Source: Holophaga foetida DSM 6591 | Lineage (GTDB): Bacteria > Acidobacteriota > Holophagae > Holophagales > Holophagaceae | NCBI RefSeq assembly: GCF_000242615.2 | Contig: NZ_KI912268.1 | Span: 2,751,911-2,815,910, forward strand | Length of the DNA stretch: 64,000 nucleotides | Direction: 5' to 3' | Shown here: piece by piece, positions 51,178 to 59,754 of the stretch | Layout of the letters: each line of letters starts with the position of its first letter | Position numbering within the stretch: the stretch's first letter is position 1 | Made by a program: the position numbers and the translations under genes | The notes under the pieces: generated by a model | Told to the model about the DNA's origin: nothing | What the model saw: the letters and a program-made list of their open reading frames with translations, nothing else | Database searches by the model: none

Positions 51178-53076
51178 ATGAAACGCGGTCAGTGGTACTT
51201 GTATTTCGCGATAGTTGTATTTATTGCAATATTTACCTATCTATGGCGGCAAGGGAGGCCCCGGCCCACATCTCCGCCAGCCCCGACCCAGGGCGTCGCC
51301 AAGCCCTTTCCTGGAGGTGTTCGCATGGAGGTTCTATACCGCGCCGCGAGGTCCATCGCCGATCCGGTGGGGCACTTCACGGGATTCCAGCCCGGCCAGA
51401 CCCTGCTGGCGAAGGGCACCTTGATCCGCAAGGGGGCCATGCCACTGCCCTGCGATATCGTCTTTGACCGGGACGTGGCGGTGACCCTGCGGGACGGCAC
51501 GGTGATCTATACGGATGTCTTCCGCCCAGCCAATGCCAGGGGGCCCCTCCCGGCCCTTGTGGCCTGGAGCCCCTACGGCAAGGGGATCATGGGCGGGAAC
51601 CAGCATCTGGACGAGTTCCCGGGGCGAGTGGGGGTGCCCAGGAGCGCCGTCTCTGACCTCCAGAAGTGGGAGGGGCCGGACCCTGCCTACTGGTGCCTCA
51701 ACGGCTATGCCATCGTTCATCCGGATGCCCGGGGCGTCTTCAGGTCCCAGGGGGATGTGGCCTTCTGGGGCACCCAGGAAGGGCGGGACGGCGCCGACCT
51801 CGTCGAGTGGGTGGCGGCCCAGTCCTGGAGCAACGGCAAGGTGGGGCTGGCGGGCAACTCCTGGCTGGCCATCGCGCAGTGGTTCATCGCCGCCGAGCGC
51901 CCTCCGCACCTGGCGGCCATCGCCCCCTGGGAGGGGCATGTGGACGGCTACCGCTGCGATGTGCTCCGGGGCGGGATTCCGGATGTCGGTTTCAACGAAT
52001 CCATCACCGCCATCACCTGCGGGGAGCACCGGGTGGAGGACATGCCGGCCATGGTCCGGGCCCACCCCCTGATGAATCCCTATTGGGAGGACAAGCGGGC
52101 GCGGTTGGAGCGCATCGAGATCCCAGCCTACGTGGCGGCCAGCTGGAGCAATGTGGTCCATACCCCCGGGACCTTCGAGGGTTACCAGCGCATCGCCTCG
52201 CCGAAGAAGTGGATGCGGGTCCACAACAGCATGGAGTGGCACGACTTCTACCTGCCGGAGCACCAGGATGACCTGCGGCGCTTCTTCGACTGCTACCTCA
52301 AGGGGATGGACAACGGCTGGGAGCGGACCCCCCGGGTGCGCCTTGCTGTCTTCGACGGCAGGGGCGAGGACCGGGACACCCTCGATCGGGCCGAGAAGGA
52401 CTTCCCCTTGTCCCAGACCCAGTACCAGACCCTATTCCTGGATGCCCAGCGGGGGACAATGAGTGCCAGTGCCTCGGCGGAATCCGCACTGCGCTACCAA
52501 GGGGATGACGGCCAGGGACGGGCCGTCTTCACCTTGCGTTTTGACCGGGAGACCGAACTGACGGGCTTCATGAAGCTAAGGCTCTGGGTGGAGGCCGAAG
52601 GCTCTGACGACATGGATATCTTCGTGAAGGTGGAGAAGCTGGACGCCAAGGGGCGCGTGGTGCCCAAGGCCAACATCCCCATGGAGGGGCTCAAGAAGAG
52701 CCTCACCCGCTGGCTGTTCCGCAGGGGGGTCGAGAAGGTGGCCATGGCCTACTTCAGTGGTCCCAAGGGGCGTCTGCGGGTCTCCCACCGCGCCCTGGAT
52801 CCCGGGCGCTCCACGCCGGAACAGCCCTACCTGAGCCATGTCGCCAGGGAGCCCCTGGCGCCGGGCCAAGTGGTTCCGGTGGAGATCGCCATCAGCCCAG
52901 TCTCCTGGGTCTGGCGTCCCGGTGAGCAGCTTCGGCTGACCGTGGCCGGGTACAACCTCCACCCGATTCCCCTGCCGGGCATCCCGCCGCCGGACATCCG
53001 GAACCGGGGCACCCACATCCTCCACACCGGAGGACGCTACGATGCCCACCTGCTGGTGCCCGTGATTCCGAGGTAA
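51178..53076 (+). CDS. CocE/NonD (peptidase S15-like) hydrolase with N-terminal membrane anchor
   Basis: The start is ATG 51178; an upstream GTG lacks a ribosome binding site. The N-terminal 20 residues (WYLYFAIVVFIAIFTYLW) form a signal-anchor. The 632-residue protein has the X-Pro dipeptidyl-peptidase fold: VTLRDGTVIYTDVFRPAN, YAIVHPDARGVFRSQGDVAF, EWVAAQSWSNGKVGLAGNSW with the nucleophile Ser in GNSWL, a catalytic His candidate in NSMEWHDFY and a C-terminal jelly-roll domain ending in the conserved WRPGEQLRLTVAGYNLHPI. It hydrolyses acyl esters or amides outside the cytoplasm; substrate unknown. Confidence 0.88.
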   Translation: MKRGQWYLYFAIVVFIAIFTYLWRQGRPRPTSPPAPTQGVAKPFPGGVRMEVLYRAARSIADPVGHFTGFQPGQTLLAKGTLIRKGAMPLPCDIVFDRDVAVTLRDGTVIYTDVFRPANARGPLPALVAWSPYGKGIMGGNQHLDEFPGRVGVPRSAVSDLQKWEGPDPAYWCLNGYAIVHPDARGVFRSQGDVAFWGTQEGRDGADLVEWVAAQSWSNGKVGLAGNSWLAIAQWFIAAERPPHLAAIAPWEGHVDGYRCDVLRGGIPDVGFNESITAITCGEHRVEDMPAMVRAHPLMNPYWEDKRARLERIEIPAYVAASWSNVVHTPGTFEGYQRIASPKKWMRVHNSMEWHDFYLPEHQDDLRRFFDCYLKGMDNGWERTPRVRLAVFDGRGEDRDTLDRAEKDFPLSQTQYQTLFLDAQRGTMSASASAESALRYQGDDGQGRAVFTLRFDRETELTGFMKLRLWVEAEGSDDMDIFVKVEKLDAKGRVVPKANIPMEGLKKSLTRWLFRRGVEKVAMAYFSGPKGRLRVSHRALDPGRSTPEQPYLSHVAREPLAPGQVVPVEIAISPVSWVWRPGEQLRLTVAGYNLHPIPLPGIPPPDIRNRGTHILHTGGRYDAHLLVPVIPR

Positions 53077-53087
53077 TGCCTCAGTTG

Positions 53088-53122
53088 TCGTTCAGGCCTC
53101 CGCCATGGAATAGGAACGGTGA
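53088..53122 (+). repeat. 35-nt repeat, copy 2 (after the CocE-like gene)
   Basis: Matches 38577-38611 at 31 of 35 positions. It begins 11 bp after the stop codon of the hydrolase gene. Confidence 0.75.
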
Positions 53123-53160
53123 GATCAAGCTTCGCAACACCAACAACTGGGTCTACCTTT

Positions 53161-53205
53161 ATCCTGTTGAAAAGCCTTGAACAGGATGTGCAGGATGGCC
53201 AGGAT
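53161..53205 (+). repeat. CAGGAT repeat with 9-nt period
   Basis: CAGGAT occurs at 53182, 53191 and 53200, exactly 9 nt apart, and ATCCTGTT (53161-53168) is an inverted partner of AACAGGAT (53180-53187). Confidence 0.7.
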
Positions 53206-53289
53206 AAAAGCAGAATGGAATAAATTGCCGCTTCAACAAGCAGGCAATACTATGTTCATTAAATAATGGTAGACGTAAACACTTCCGCA

Positions 53290-56052
53290 CTACCTCGCAT
53301 TGAAGTCCCCGGCCTTAACCTGGACCAACCGCGCCGGATCGAGGTGCTTCCGCATGGCGTTCCGGACCTGGTCCGGCGTGAGGGCCCGCACCTGGGCCTC
53401 CAGCTGCTCGTTGTAGGCCAGGGTGCGTCCGGCCTCCAGGTGGCTGGCCAGGCGGGAGGCCAGCTCCCGGTCCTGGGCCCGGCTCACTTGCTGCGACTGG
53501 AGCCAGCCCTTGCGGGCTGCATCGAGCTCTTCCGGGGTGAATCCGTCCTTGAGAACCCTGGCCAGCTCCTCCTGGAAGGCCGCTTCCAGTCTGGCGGCGT
53601 TCTGGGGGGCGTAGATGGCGTAGGTGATCCAGGCCCCGGAGGCGTCCAGGGGGTTGGCCTGGAGCATGCTGCCGACGCCGTAGCTCAGGCCCTCCTTCTG
53701 CCGGATGCGGGTGGCGAGCCGGGAGTTGAGGAAGCCGCCTCCTAGCATGAAGTTGCCCATTACCAGGGCGGGGTAGTCGGGGTTCGTATCCTGGAGGGCC
53801 AGGGTCTGGCCGGCCATGAAGAAGGCGTTGGCCTTGTCCGGGGTCTCCAGGCTTATCCGGCTGCCGTTGGTGGGTTTGTAGGGGCGTGCCATGCGCTCGT
53901 AGGGCCTGGGGCTGCGCCACTGCCCCAGGAGGTCTGTCACCAGCTTCTGGGTGGCCTTGGGTTCCAGGTCGCCCACCAGGGAGAGCTCCCCAGCGGAAGC
54001 GCCATAGAAGTCGCGGTGGAAGGCCTTGAGGTCCTCCAGGCGGAGCTGCCGGATCTCCGCCAGCTGCTCCTCCAGGGTGGGGACGTAGCGCGGGTGGCCC
54101 TTGGGATAAGGGCTGAGGGTCCGCTGGAAGGCGAGCTGGCCGATGGACCTGGGCTCGGAGCGCTGCTGCTCGATGGCGGCCAGGGCCTCCTGGCGGAGGG
54201 ACTCGAACTCGGAAGCGGGGAAGGCGGGATCCTTCAGGACCTCCACCGCCAGCTTCAGCACTTCCGGGAGATGCTCCCGGGTCGTTTCGCCGGAAAGGGT
54301 GAGGGCCTCGGCATCACCGCTCACCTGGAGTTGGGCCTTGAGCTGATCGAAACGGTCGGCGATCTGGGTGCGGTTCAGGCGGGAGCTTCCCCGCATCAGC
54401 ATTTCCGGCACCTGGGCCCCGGCATCATCCCGGCCCCTGAGGCTGCCCTCGCTTCCGAAGCGCAGGGTCAGGCGGAAGTTCACCGAGGATCCTCTGGATT
54501 TCTTGGGCACCAGAACGGCCTTGAGTCCGGCGGGTGTGGTGAAGCGGATGGCGCGGGCCTCAATGGCAGAGGGGGCGGTATCGAATGCTTCGCCCTGGCT
54601 GACCTGGGCCTGTCCCTTGTAGTCCTGCACCATGGCGGCCACGTCCTTGGGGGCCGGGATCTCCGCCCGATCTGCCTGGTCGGCGGGAACGAAGAGGCCC
54701 AGGGTGCGGTTGGAGGGCTTGAGGTAGGCCTGGGCCACCCGAGCCACGTCTTCAGGCTTCACGGCCTTGACACGGTCCCGGTCCAGGAAGAAGAGGCGCC
54801 AGTCTCCCATGCCCATGTATTCGCTGAGGGCGAGGCCCATCCGCTCGGCATCGTTGAAGGCCAGATCTACTCCCTTGAGGAGCTGCTGCTTGGCGCGCTC
54901 GACCTCTTCGGGTGTGTAGGCGTGGGAGGCCGGGGCCTCCACAGCCTGCAGCAGCTCGGCTTTGGCATCGTCCAGGGAGGCTTCCCGGCGCACCTGGGCG
55001 CCCAGGACCAGGAAGGATGGCTCCCGGAGCTGGAGGGGATCGGCGAAAGCCATGGTGGCCATTTTCCCCTCCACCAGGGCCCGGTGGAGCCTGCCGGTGG
55101 GGGTGTCTCCCAGGATCTGGGCCAGGACGGCGATGGGGGCGAAATCCGGGTCGGAACCCGGGGGCATCCGGTAGCCCGCCATGGCCACCTGGATATCCCC
55201 CTTGCGGCGGACGATGACCTGGCGCTCGCCATCCTGGGTGGGCTCCAGGGTGTAGGTCCTGGGAATCACCCGGGAGGGGCGGGGGATGGAACCGAAGCGC
55301 TGCTGGATGAGCTCCAGGGTCCGGGCCTCGTCGATGCTCCCGGCCACCAGCAGCACGGCATTGTCCGGCTGGTAGTAGGTTCTGAAGAAGGCGGAGAGGC
55401 GGTGGATGTCCACGTTCTCGATATCGCTTCGGGCGCCGATGGGGAGCTTGCCGTAGTTGTGCCAGTCGAAGGCGGCTCCCAGAAGCCGCTTGTAGAGCAC
55501 CCCCATGGGGCTGTTCTCCCCCATCTCGAACTCGTTGCGAACCACCGTCATCTCGGTCTTGAGCAGTTCGGCGGCCTTCTCGGGGTCGATGCCGATGAAG
55601 CTGTTGACCATGCGATCCGCTTCGAGGTCCAGGGCCCACTTGAGGTTCTCCTCCGAGGCCTGGAAGGTTTCGAAGTAGTTGGTGCGGTCCCAGGCGGTGC
55701 TGCCGTTGGGACGGGTGCCGTGCTCGGTCAGCTCCTTGGGGATGTCCGGGTGGCGCGGGGTGCCCTTGAAGAGCATGTGCTCCAGGAGGTGGGCCATGCC
55801 GGTTTCGCCGTAGTTCTCATGACGGCTTCCCACCAGGTAGGTGATGTTCACGGTGATGGTGGGCTTGCCGGGATCGGGGAAGAGCAGGACCCGCAGGCCA
55901 TTGGCGAGACGGTATTCCGTGATGCCCTCCACGGAGGTGACCTTCACGGGGGCGGCGAGGGTGGCTTCCTGGGGTGGAACCGCAGGAGGGGCTGCCCCGA
56001 GGGCGATCTCTGAGGCGAGGGTGAAGGCCAGGGCGGAAGCGATGGGATTCAT
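53290..56052 (-). CDS. M16 family zinc metallopeptidase (two-module, pitrilysin/PqqL-like)
   Basis: The 920-residue protein has a signal peptide (IASALAFTLASEIALGAAPP) and two M16 modules. The first has the inverted zinc motif HLLEH (88-92) in GMAHLLEHMLFKGTPRHP, with the third ligand Glu in LKTEMTVVRNEFEMGEN. The second, from about residue 500, lacks the HxxEH motif and is the inactive half, as in pitrilysin-type or PqqL-like proteins. It is probably periplasmic or surface-associated and degrades peptides. Its start is 12 bp after the stop of the UDG-like gene, so they are co-transcribed. Start codon follows AAGGAA. Confidence 0.93.
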   Translation of the reverse strand: MNPIASALAFTLASEIALGAAPPAVPPQEATLAAPVKVTSVEGITEYRLANGLRVLLFPDPGKPTITVNITYLVGSRHENYGETGMAHLLEHMLFKGTPRHPDIPKELTEHGTRPNGSTAWDRTNYFETFQASEENLKWALDLEADRMVNSFIGIDPEKAAELLKTEMTVVRNEFEMGENSPMGVLYKRLLGAAFDWHNYGKLPIGARSDIENVDIHRLSAFFRTYYQPDNAVLLVAGSIDEARTLELIQQRFGSIPRPSRVIPRTYTLEPTQDGERQVIVRRKGDIQVAMAGYRMPPGSDPDFAPIAVLAQILGDTPTGRLHRALVEGKMATMAFADPLQLREPSFLVLGAQVRREASLDDAKAELLQAVEAPASHAYTPEEVERAKQQLLKGVDLAFNDAERMGLALSEYMGMGDWRLFFLDRDRVKAVKPEDVARVAQAYLKPSNRTLGLFVPADQADRAEIPAPKDVAAMVQDYKGQAQVSQGEAFDTAPSAIEARAIRFTTPAGLKAVLVPKKSRGSSVNFRLTLRFGSEGSLRGRDDAGAQVPEMLMRGSSRLNRTQIADRFDQLKAQLQVSGDAEALTLSGETTREHLPEVLKLAVEVLKDPAFPASEFESLRQEALAAIEQQRSEPRSIGQLAFQRTLSPYPKGHPRYVPTLEEQLAEIRQLRLEDLKAFHRDFYGASAGELSLVGDLEPKATQKLVTDLLGQWRSPRPYERMARPYKPTNGSRISLETPDKANAFFMAGQTLALQDTNPDYPALVMGNFMLGGGFLNSRLATRIRQKEGLSYGVGSMLQANPLDASGAWITYAIYAPQNAARLEAAFQEELARVLKDGFTPEELDAARKGWLQSQQVSRAQDRELASRLASHLEAGRTLAYNEQLEAQVRALTPDQVRNAMRKHLDPARLVQVKAGDFNAR

Positions 56053-56064
56053 AGGGGCATTCCT

Positions 56065-56667
56065 TTACGGGTGCAGAAGGTTGGCCAGATCCTGTTCCCA
56101 GGCATCCTGGAGGTCCTTCAGCTTCAATCCCCTGCCCTTGTCCGGGGCCGCCTGGAGGAGGCCCTGGGCGCTGGGGTGGGGGAGGCAGAAGAGTTCAAAG
56201 GCGGGGGCTCCGCGGAGCTGGGTGAGAATCCACTGGGCGCGCTTGCCCAGGGTGATGACCCGGAGCCACCCTTCGCATCGGTGGGCGGCCGTCTGGATCT
56301 CTTCCTGGATGCGCGTCAGGTTCTCCGGGTTCCGCAGTTCGGTGTTGGAGGGCGCCCGGAACTTATGTCCGTCGGAGGTGGGGCACTGGGGGAAGGCGTT
56401 GCTGAGGGCGGCCCCCTTGAGCCTGGGGCAGATGCCCAGTTCGCGGAAGCGGGCCCCGTCCCAGACCTCGTAGGCTTCGGCGGGCACCTCGGCCAGCCCG
56501 GCCCTCTCCAGGGCGCGGTAGACCTGGACCCCTGCCCGGTCCCCCCAGAAGGGGATGCCGCTCTGATCTGCGCCCTTGGGGCCCGGGGCTTCGCCATAGA
56601 GGATAAGGCGGACGGGGCCTTCCTCGGGGAAGCGTGCGGGAACGGAGGTCTGCCGGATGCGTGCCAT
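56065..56667 (-). CDS. Uracil-DNA-glycosylase superfamily protein
   Basis: The 200-residue protein has the UDG-fold pieces ILYGEAPGPKGADQSGIPFWG, DRAGVQVYRAL and, near the end, LFCLPHPSAQGLL, which correspond to the family 4/5 motifs GExPGxxEDxxGxPF and LPHPS. Cysteines are present (ICPRL, FPQCPT, HRCEG, LFC), but not in the FeS spacing of family 4 enzymes. It probably removes uracil or a related damaged base. It is the first gene before the M16 peptidase, an unusual pairing. Loss of the family 4 cluster or a different family within the superfamily are both open. Confidence 0.75.
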   Translation of the reverse strand: MARIRQTSVPARFPEEGPVRLILYGEAPGPKGADQSGIPFWGDRAGVQVYRALERAGLAEVPAEAYEVWDGARFRELGICPRLKGAALSNAFPQCPTSDGHKFRAPSNTELRNPENLTRIQEEIQTAAHRCEGWLRVITLGKRAQWILTQLRGAPAFELFCLPHPSAQGLLQAAPDKGRGLKLKDLQDAWEQDLANLLHP

Positions 56668-56686
56668 GGGATCAGTGTCTCAGGGC

Positions 56687-56740
56687 TTTCCCATTCAGAG
56701 AGAACCCCAATTGAGATTGGGGTTCTCTCTGAATGGGAAA
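56687..56740. repeat. Perfect 25-bp inverted repeat with 4-nt loop
   Basis: Arms 56687-56711 and 56716-56740 are exact reverse complements (TTTCCCATTCAGAGAGAACC... and partner) around TGAG. It is placed upstream of both flanking divergent genes, so it is not simply a terminator for either; no copy elsewhere in the window was recognised. Confidence 0.85.
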
Positions 56741-56870
56741 TCTGGTTAAAAATAGATTAAAGGCAGTGACGGTCTATTCGTGCCCCGAACGAACTCCAGC
56801 ACGATCTTCCCCGCCCCTTGGCATCCACAAGAAAAAGCCTATCTTTTCCTATGTTTCAGGGAGAAGTGCC

Positions 56871-57059
56871 ATGGGGAAGCAATCCCCAGAAGACCCGAAG
56901 GCTGGATGGCTCCATCGTCTTGAGCAAAGTCGAAGCGAGCGGACCCGGGAGGCGGAGGAGTTTCCCCGCCTTTCCCGGGAGGATCTGGAGCATCCCGAAC
57001 GCTATCACCAGCGTCTGCAGGACTGGATCAGGAAGCAGGGGCACATCGGGCGCCACTGA
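56871..57059 (+). CDS. Small basic/acidic hypothetical protein
   Basis: Start ATG 56871 with GGGAGAAG upstream gives 62 residues, all charged and helical: GWLHRLEQSRSERTREAEEF, REDLEHPERYHQRLQDWIRK. No family is recognised and no membrane segment is present. It lies in the gap between the divergent UDG gene and the convergent acyl-CoA dehydrogenase, 8 bp from the latter's stop. The good ribosome binding site and non-random amino-acid pattern support it as real. Confidence 0.55.
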   Translation: MGKQSPEDPKAGWLHRLEQSRSERTREAEEFPRLSREDLEHPERYHQRLQDWIRKQGHIGRH

Positions 57060-57067
57060 TCAACGGA

Positions 57068-58825
57068 TCAGAGGTATTCGATCGGGTAGGCTCCCTTGGC
57101 GATGATCTGGTCCGCGATGCGGCTGGTGATCTTGGAACCGGCTTCGGGGGCGTAGCCGTCGAAGGCCTTCATGTCGGCCATGGCCTGATCCAGGGCATCG
57201 TCTTCCAGGACTTCACCCAGGAGGAGCTTGGCATTGGTGAGGATCCTGGGGGTGGTCTCGTTTACGAAGAGCTTGGCCAGGTCAATGGCCAGCTCCGACC
57301 AGCGGTGGGAAGCGGTGGCCATCTTCTCGGCCCGCACCACGGCGGACTCCATGGCGTAGATCTCCGTGGCCATCTCGGCGGCCCGGGCAGCGCCCTCCTG
57401 GTTCTCGATGAGCTTCTGGCCGCATACTTCCAGGGCAGCGGCGGTGGCGTACTGGGCTTGGCGCTTGGCCAGCTCCACGGCCTGCTTGGCCTTGGCCAGG
57501 GGGCCGTCGCCGAGTCGGGGCAGATCCGCGGTGTCCTTGCGCAGGGGCAGGGAGGCGTTGCTGGACTTCTTGAAGATCTGGCTGGCGATGATCATGCGGT
57601 TGATCTCGTTGGTGCCTTCGAAGAGTCGGTTGATGCGATTGTCCCGGTAGAGCTTCTCGGGGGCATACTCGGCGGAGAACCCGTAGCCACCGAAGCACTG
57701 CACCGATTCGTCGGCGATCAGGCCCAGGGCTTCGCTGTCCCAGATCTTCATCATGGAGGCTTCCATCTGGAACTCGTCCATCATCTCCAGCTTGGCCTTG
57801 GCGGCGTCGGGCTGGTCCCAGTGGATGGAGTGCATGCCGTCGTTGATGTAGCCGATGGTGCGGAAGTTCATGCTCTCGGCCACGAAAATGCGGGTGGCCA
57901 TCATGGCCAGGTATTTGCGGATCAGACCGAAGTTGTTGATGGTCTTGCCGAACTGGGCCCGTTCGCCGGTGTAGCGCAGGGTGACCTTCAGGGCCTCCTT
58001 GGCGATGCCGTTGCAGCCGGCGCCCAGCTTGAAGCGGCCGATGGCCAGGATGCCGAAGGCGATGCGGTGGCCCCGGCCGATCTCGCCCAGGAGACGGTCC
58101 TTGGGGATGCGGCAATTGTCAAAGTTCATGGCGCGGGTGGAGGAACCCTTGATGCCGAGCTTGTGCTCCTCGGCCTCGATGAAGAAGCCGGGGTCGTTCT
58201 TCTCCACGATGAAGGCGCTGAACTTGCGGCCGTCCACCTTGGCGAAGACCACGAAGACATCGGCGAATCCGGCGTTGGTGATCCACATCTTGGAGCCGTT
58301 GAGCACCCAGTGGTCACCGTCCAGGGTGGCCACGGTCTTGGAGTTCATGGCGTCGCTGCCAGCGCCGGGCTCCGTGAGGGCGTAGGCCGCCAGCCACTCA
58401 CCGCTGGCCAGCTTGGGCAGGTACTTGGCCTTCTGGGCCTCGTTCCCGAAGTAGACGATGGGCAGGGTGCCGATGCCCGTGTGGGCGCCGTAGCTCACGG
58501 AGAAGGAGGCTTGGCGGCCCAGTTCCTCCAGCACCAGCAGGCCGGTGATCTTGTCCAGGTCCAGGCCGTCATAGGCCTCGGGGATCTCCAGTCCGAGCAG
58601 GCCCAGGTCACCGCCCTTGCGGAGCAGTTTGCGACTCAGTTCCAGGTCCAGTTCGTCGATCTCGGCATCTTTGGGCAGCACCTCACCCTCCACGAAGCTC
58701 CGGGCGACCTTGCCGATGGCCCGGGCTTCCTCGCTCAGTTCCTCGGGGGTGAACTGAGGCTGGGAACCGATGGGGGCCAGCAGGAAGCTGCCTCCGAAGA
58801 TCTTTTCGCTGGTGCATACGTCCAT
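57068..58825 (-). CDS. Acyl-CoA dehydrogenase (FadE/VLCAD-like, long form)
   Basis: Start ATG 58825 follows GGAGG; upstream codons are not conserved. The 585-residue protein has the acyl-CoA dehydrogenase core (TEPGAGSDAMNSK, VLNGSKMWITNAGFADVFVV, GIKGSSTRAMNFDNCRIPKDR) and the catalytic Glu region LFEGTNEINRM, then an extra C-terminal helical domain of about 180 residues as in FadE and VLCAD. It introduces the trans-2 double bond in fatty-acid beta-oxidation using FAD. It is single, so the electron-transferring partner and thiolase are elsewhere. Confidence 0.93.
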   Translation of the reverse strand: MDVCTSEKIFGGSFLLAPIGSQPQFTPEELSEEARAIGKVARSFVEGEVLPKDAEIDELDLELSRKLLRKGGDLGLLGLEIPEAYDGLDLDKITGLLVLEELGRQASFSVSYGAHTGIGTLPIVYFGNEAQKAKYLPKLASGEWLAAYALTEPGAGSDAMNSKTVATLDGDHWVLNGSKMWITNAGFADVFVVFAKVDGRKFSAFIVEKNDPGFFIEAEEHKLGIKGSSTRAMNFDNCRIPKDRLLGEIGRGHRIAFGILAIGRFKLGAGCNGIAKEALKVTLRYTGERAQFGKTINNFGLIRKYLAMMATRIFVAESMNFRTIGYINDGMHSIHWDQPDAAKAKLEMMDEFQMEASMMKIWDSEALGLIADESVQCFGGYGFSAEYAPEKLYRDNRINRLFEGTNEINRMIIASQIFKKSSNASLPLRKDTADLPRLGDGPLAKAKQAVELAKRQAQYATAAALEVCGQKLIENQEGAARAAEMATEIYAMESAVVRAEKMATASHRWSELAIDLAKLFVNETTPRILTNAKLLLGEVLEDDALDQAMADMKAFDGYAPEAGSKITSRIADQIIAKGAYPIEYL

Positions 58826-58931
58826 GAAGCCTCCGAACAGATGAAATGACGGCAAAAGGCAATTGTACTTTAAGTAGAGGATTCGTCGGGAGACGCCTGT
58901 TCCAGGCATCATGGACCCATGAGGTTCTTGC

Positions 58932-59624
58932 ATGCCTGAAGGAAAGAAGGTCCAGCAGATGTTCTCCGGTATTGCCGGGCGATACGACGTGCTGAACCAT
59001 GTGCTTTCCATGGGCGTTGATTTCTACTGGTGGTGGCGCATGGCCCGGATCTCCGGCGCGGGTCCTGGGAAGCGATACCTGGATGTGGCCGCAGGCACAG
59101 GGGACTCCAGCCTGGCCCTGGCCCGGCGGGGCGCGGAGGTGCTGAGCACGGACTTCACCCATGCCATGCTCCGTCTGGGACCCGCCAAGTTCCAGCGGAA
59201 GGGGATGGGTCGCCTGGTATGGGCCAGTGTGGGGGCCGACGCCCAGCGACTGCCATTCCATGACGCCAGTTTCGACGGGCTCACCATCTGTTACGGCATC
59301 CGCAATGTGGAGCATCGGGCTCTGGCCTACGGGGAGTTCCTGCGGGTGCTCCGTCCAGGGGGTCAGCTGACGATCCTGGAGTTCAGTCGCCCGCGCTGGG
59401 CCTGGCTCCGGGGGGTCTACACCTGGTACAGCCTGAAGCTCCTGCCGCGCATCGGCGCCTGGATCAGCGGGGACGCCGGGGCCTACACCTATTTGCCCGA
59501 GAGTATTCGCGCCTTTCCAGATCAGCCCTCCCTGGCCGCCGAACTGGAGGTCGCGGGCTTCCGGGGGGTGCGCTGGACCAGCCTCACCGGTGGGATCGTG
59601 GCCTTGCACGTGGGGATGAAGTAG
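58932..59624 (+). CDS. ubiE: Demethylmenaquinone/ubiquinone methyltransferase
   Basis: The 230-residue class I methyltransferase begins with VQQMFSGIAGRYDVLNHVLS, the UbiE/MenG signature, and has motif I YLDVAAGTGDSSLALA, DAQRLPFHDASFDGLTICYG IRNV and the UbiE-type EFLRVLRPGGQLTILEFSRP. It methylates the demethylated quinone ring in the cytoplasm at the membrane. In an Acidobacteriota-like host the product would be menaquinone, so menG is an equally fitting name. The gene is convergent with nothing; the MCP gene follows after 130 bp. Confidence 0.94.
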   Translation: MPEGKKVQQMFSGIAGRYDVLNHVLSMGVDFYWWWRMARISGAGPGKRYLDVAAGTGDSSLALARRGAEVLSTDFTHAMLRLGPAKFQRKGMGRLVWASVGADAQRLPFHDASFDGLTICYGIRNVEHRALAYGEFLRVLRPGGQLTILEFSRPRWAWLRGVYTWYSLKLLPRIGAWISGDAGAYTYLPESIRAFPDQPSLAAELEVAGFRGVRWTSLTGGIVALHVGMK

Positions 59625-59754
59625 CCTGGGCCCCGAAAGGGGCGTACTATCTGGAACATCATCTGGCCCGGCAGCATCGCATCAGAACACGGCTGAACTT
59701 ACACGGCAGGTCGAGTTCTGTCGATAGGTTCGTATTCCCCTGGAGACCCCGGAT

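Noticed and set aside
59662..59680. Sigma-54 -24/-12 promoter (TGGCCCGGCAGCATCGC) before the MCP gene
   Set aside because: GG and GC elements are two bases too far apart, and spacing is strict for sigma-54.
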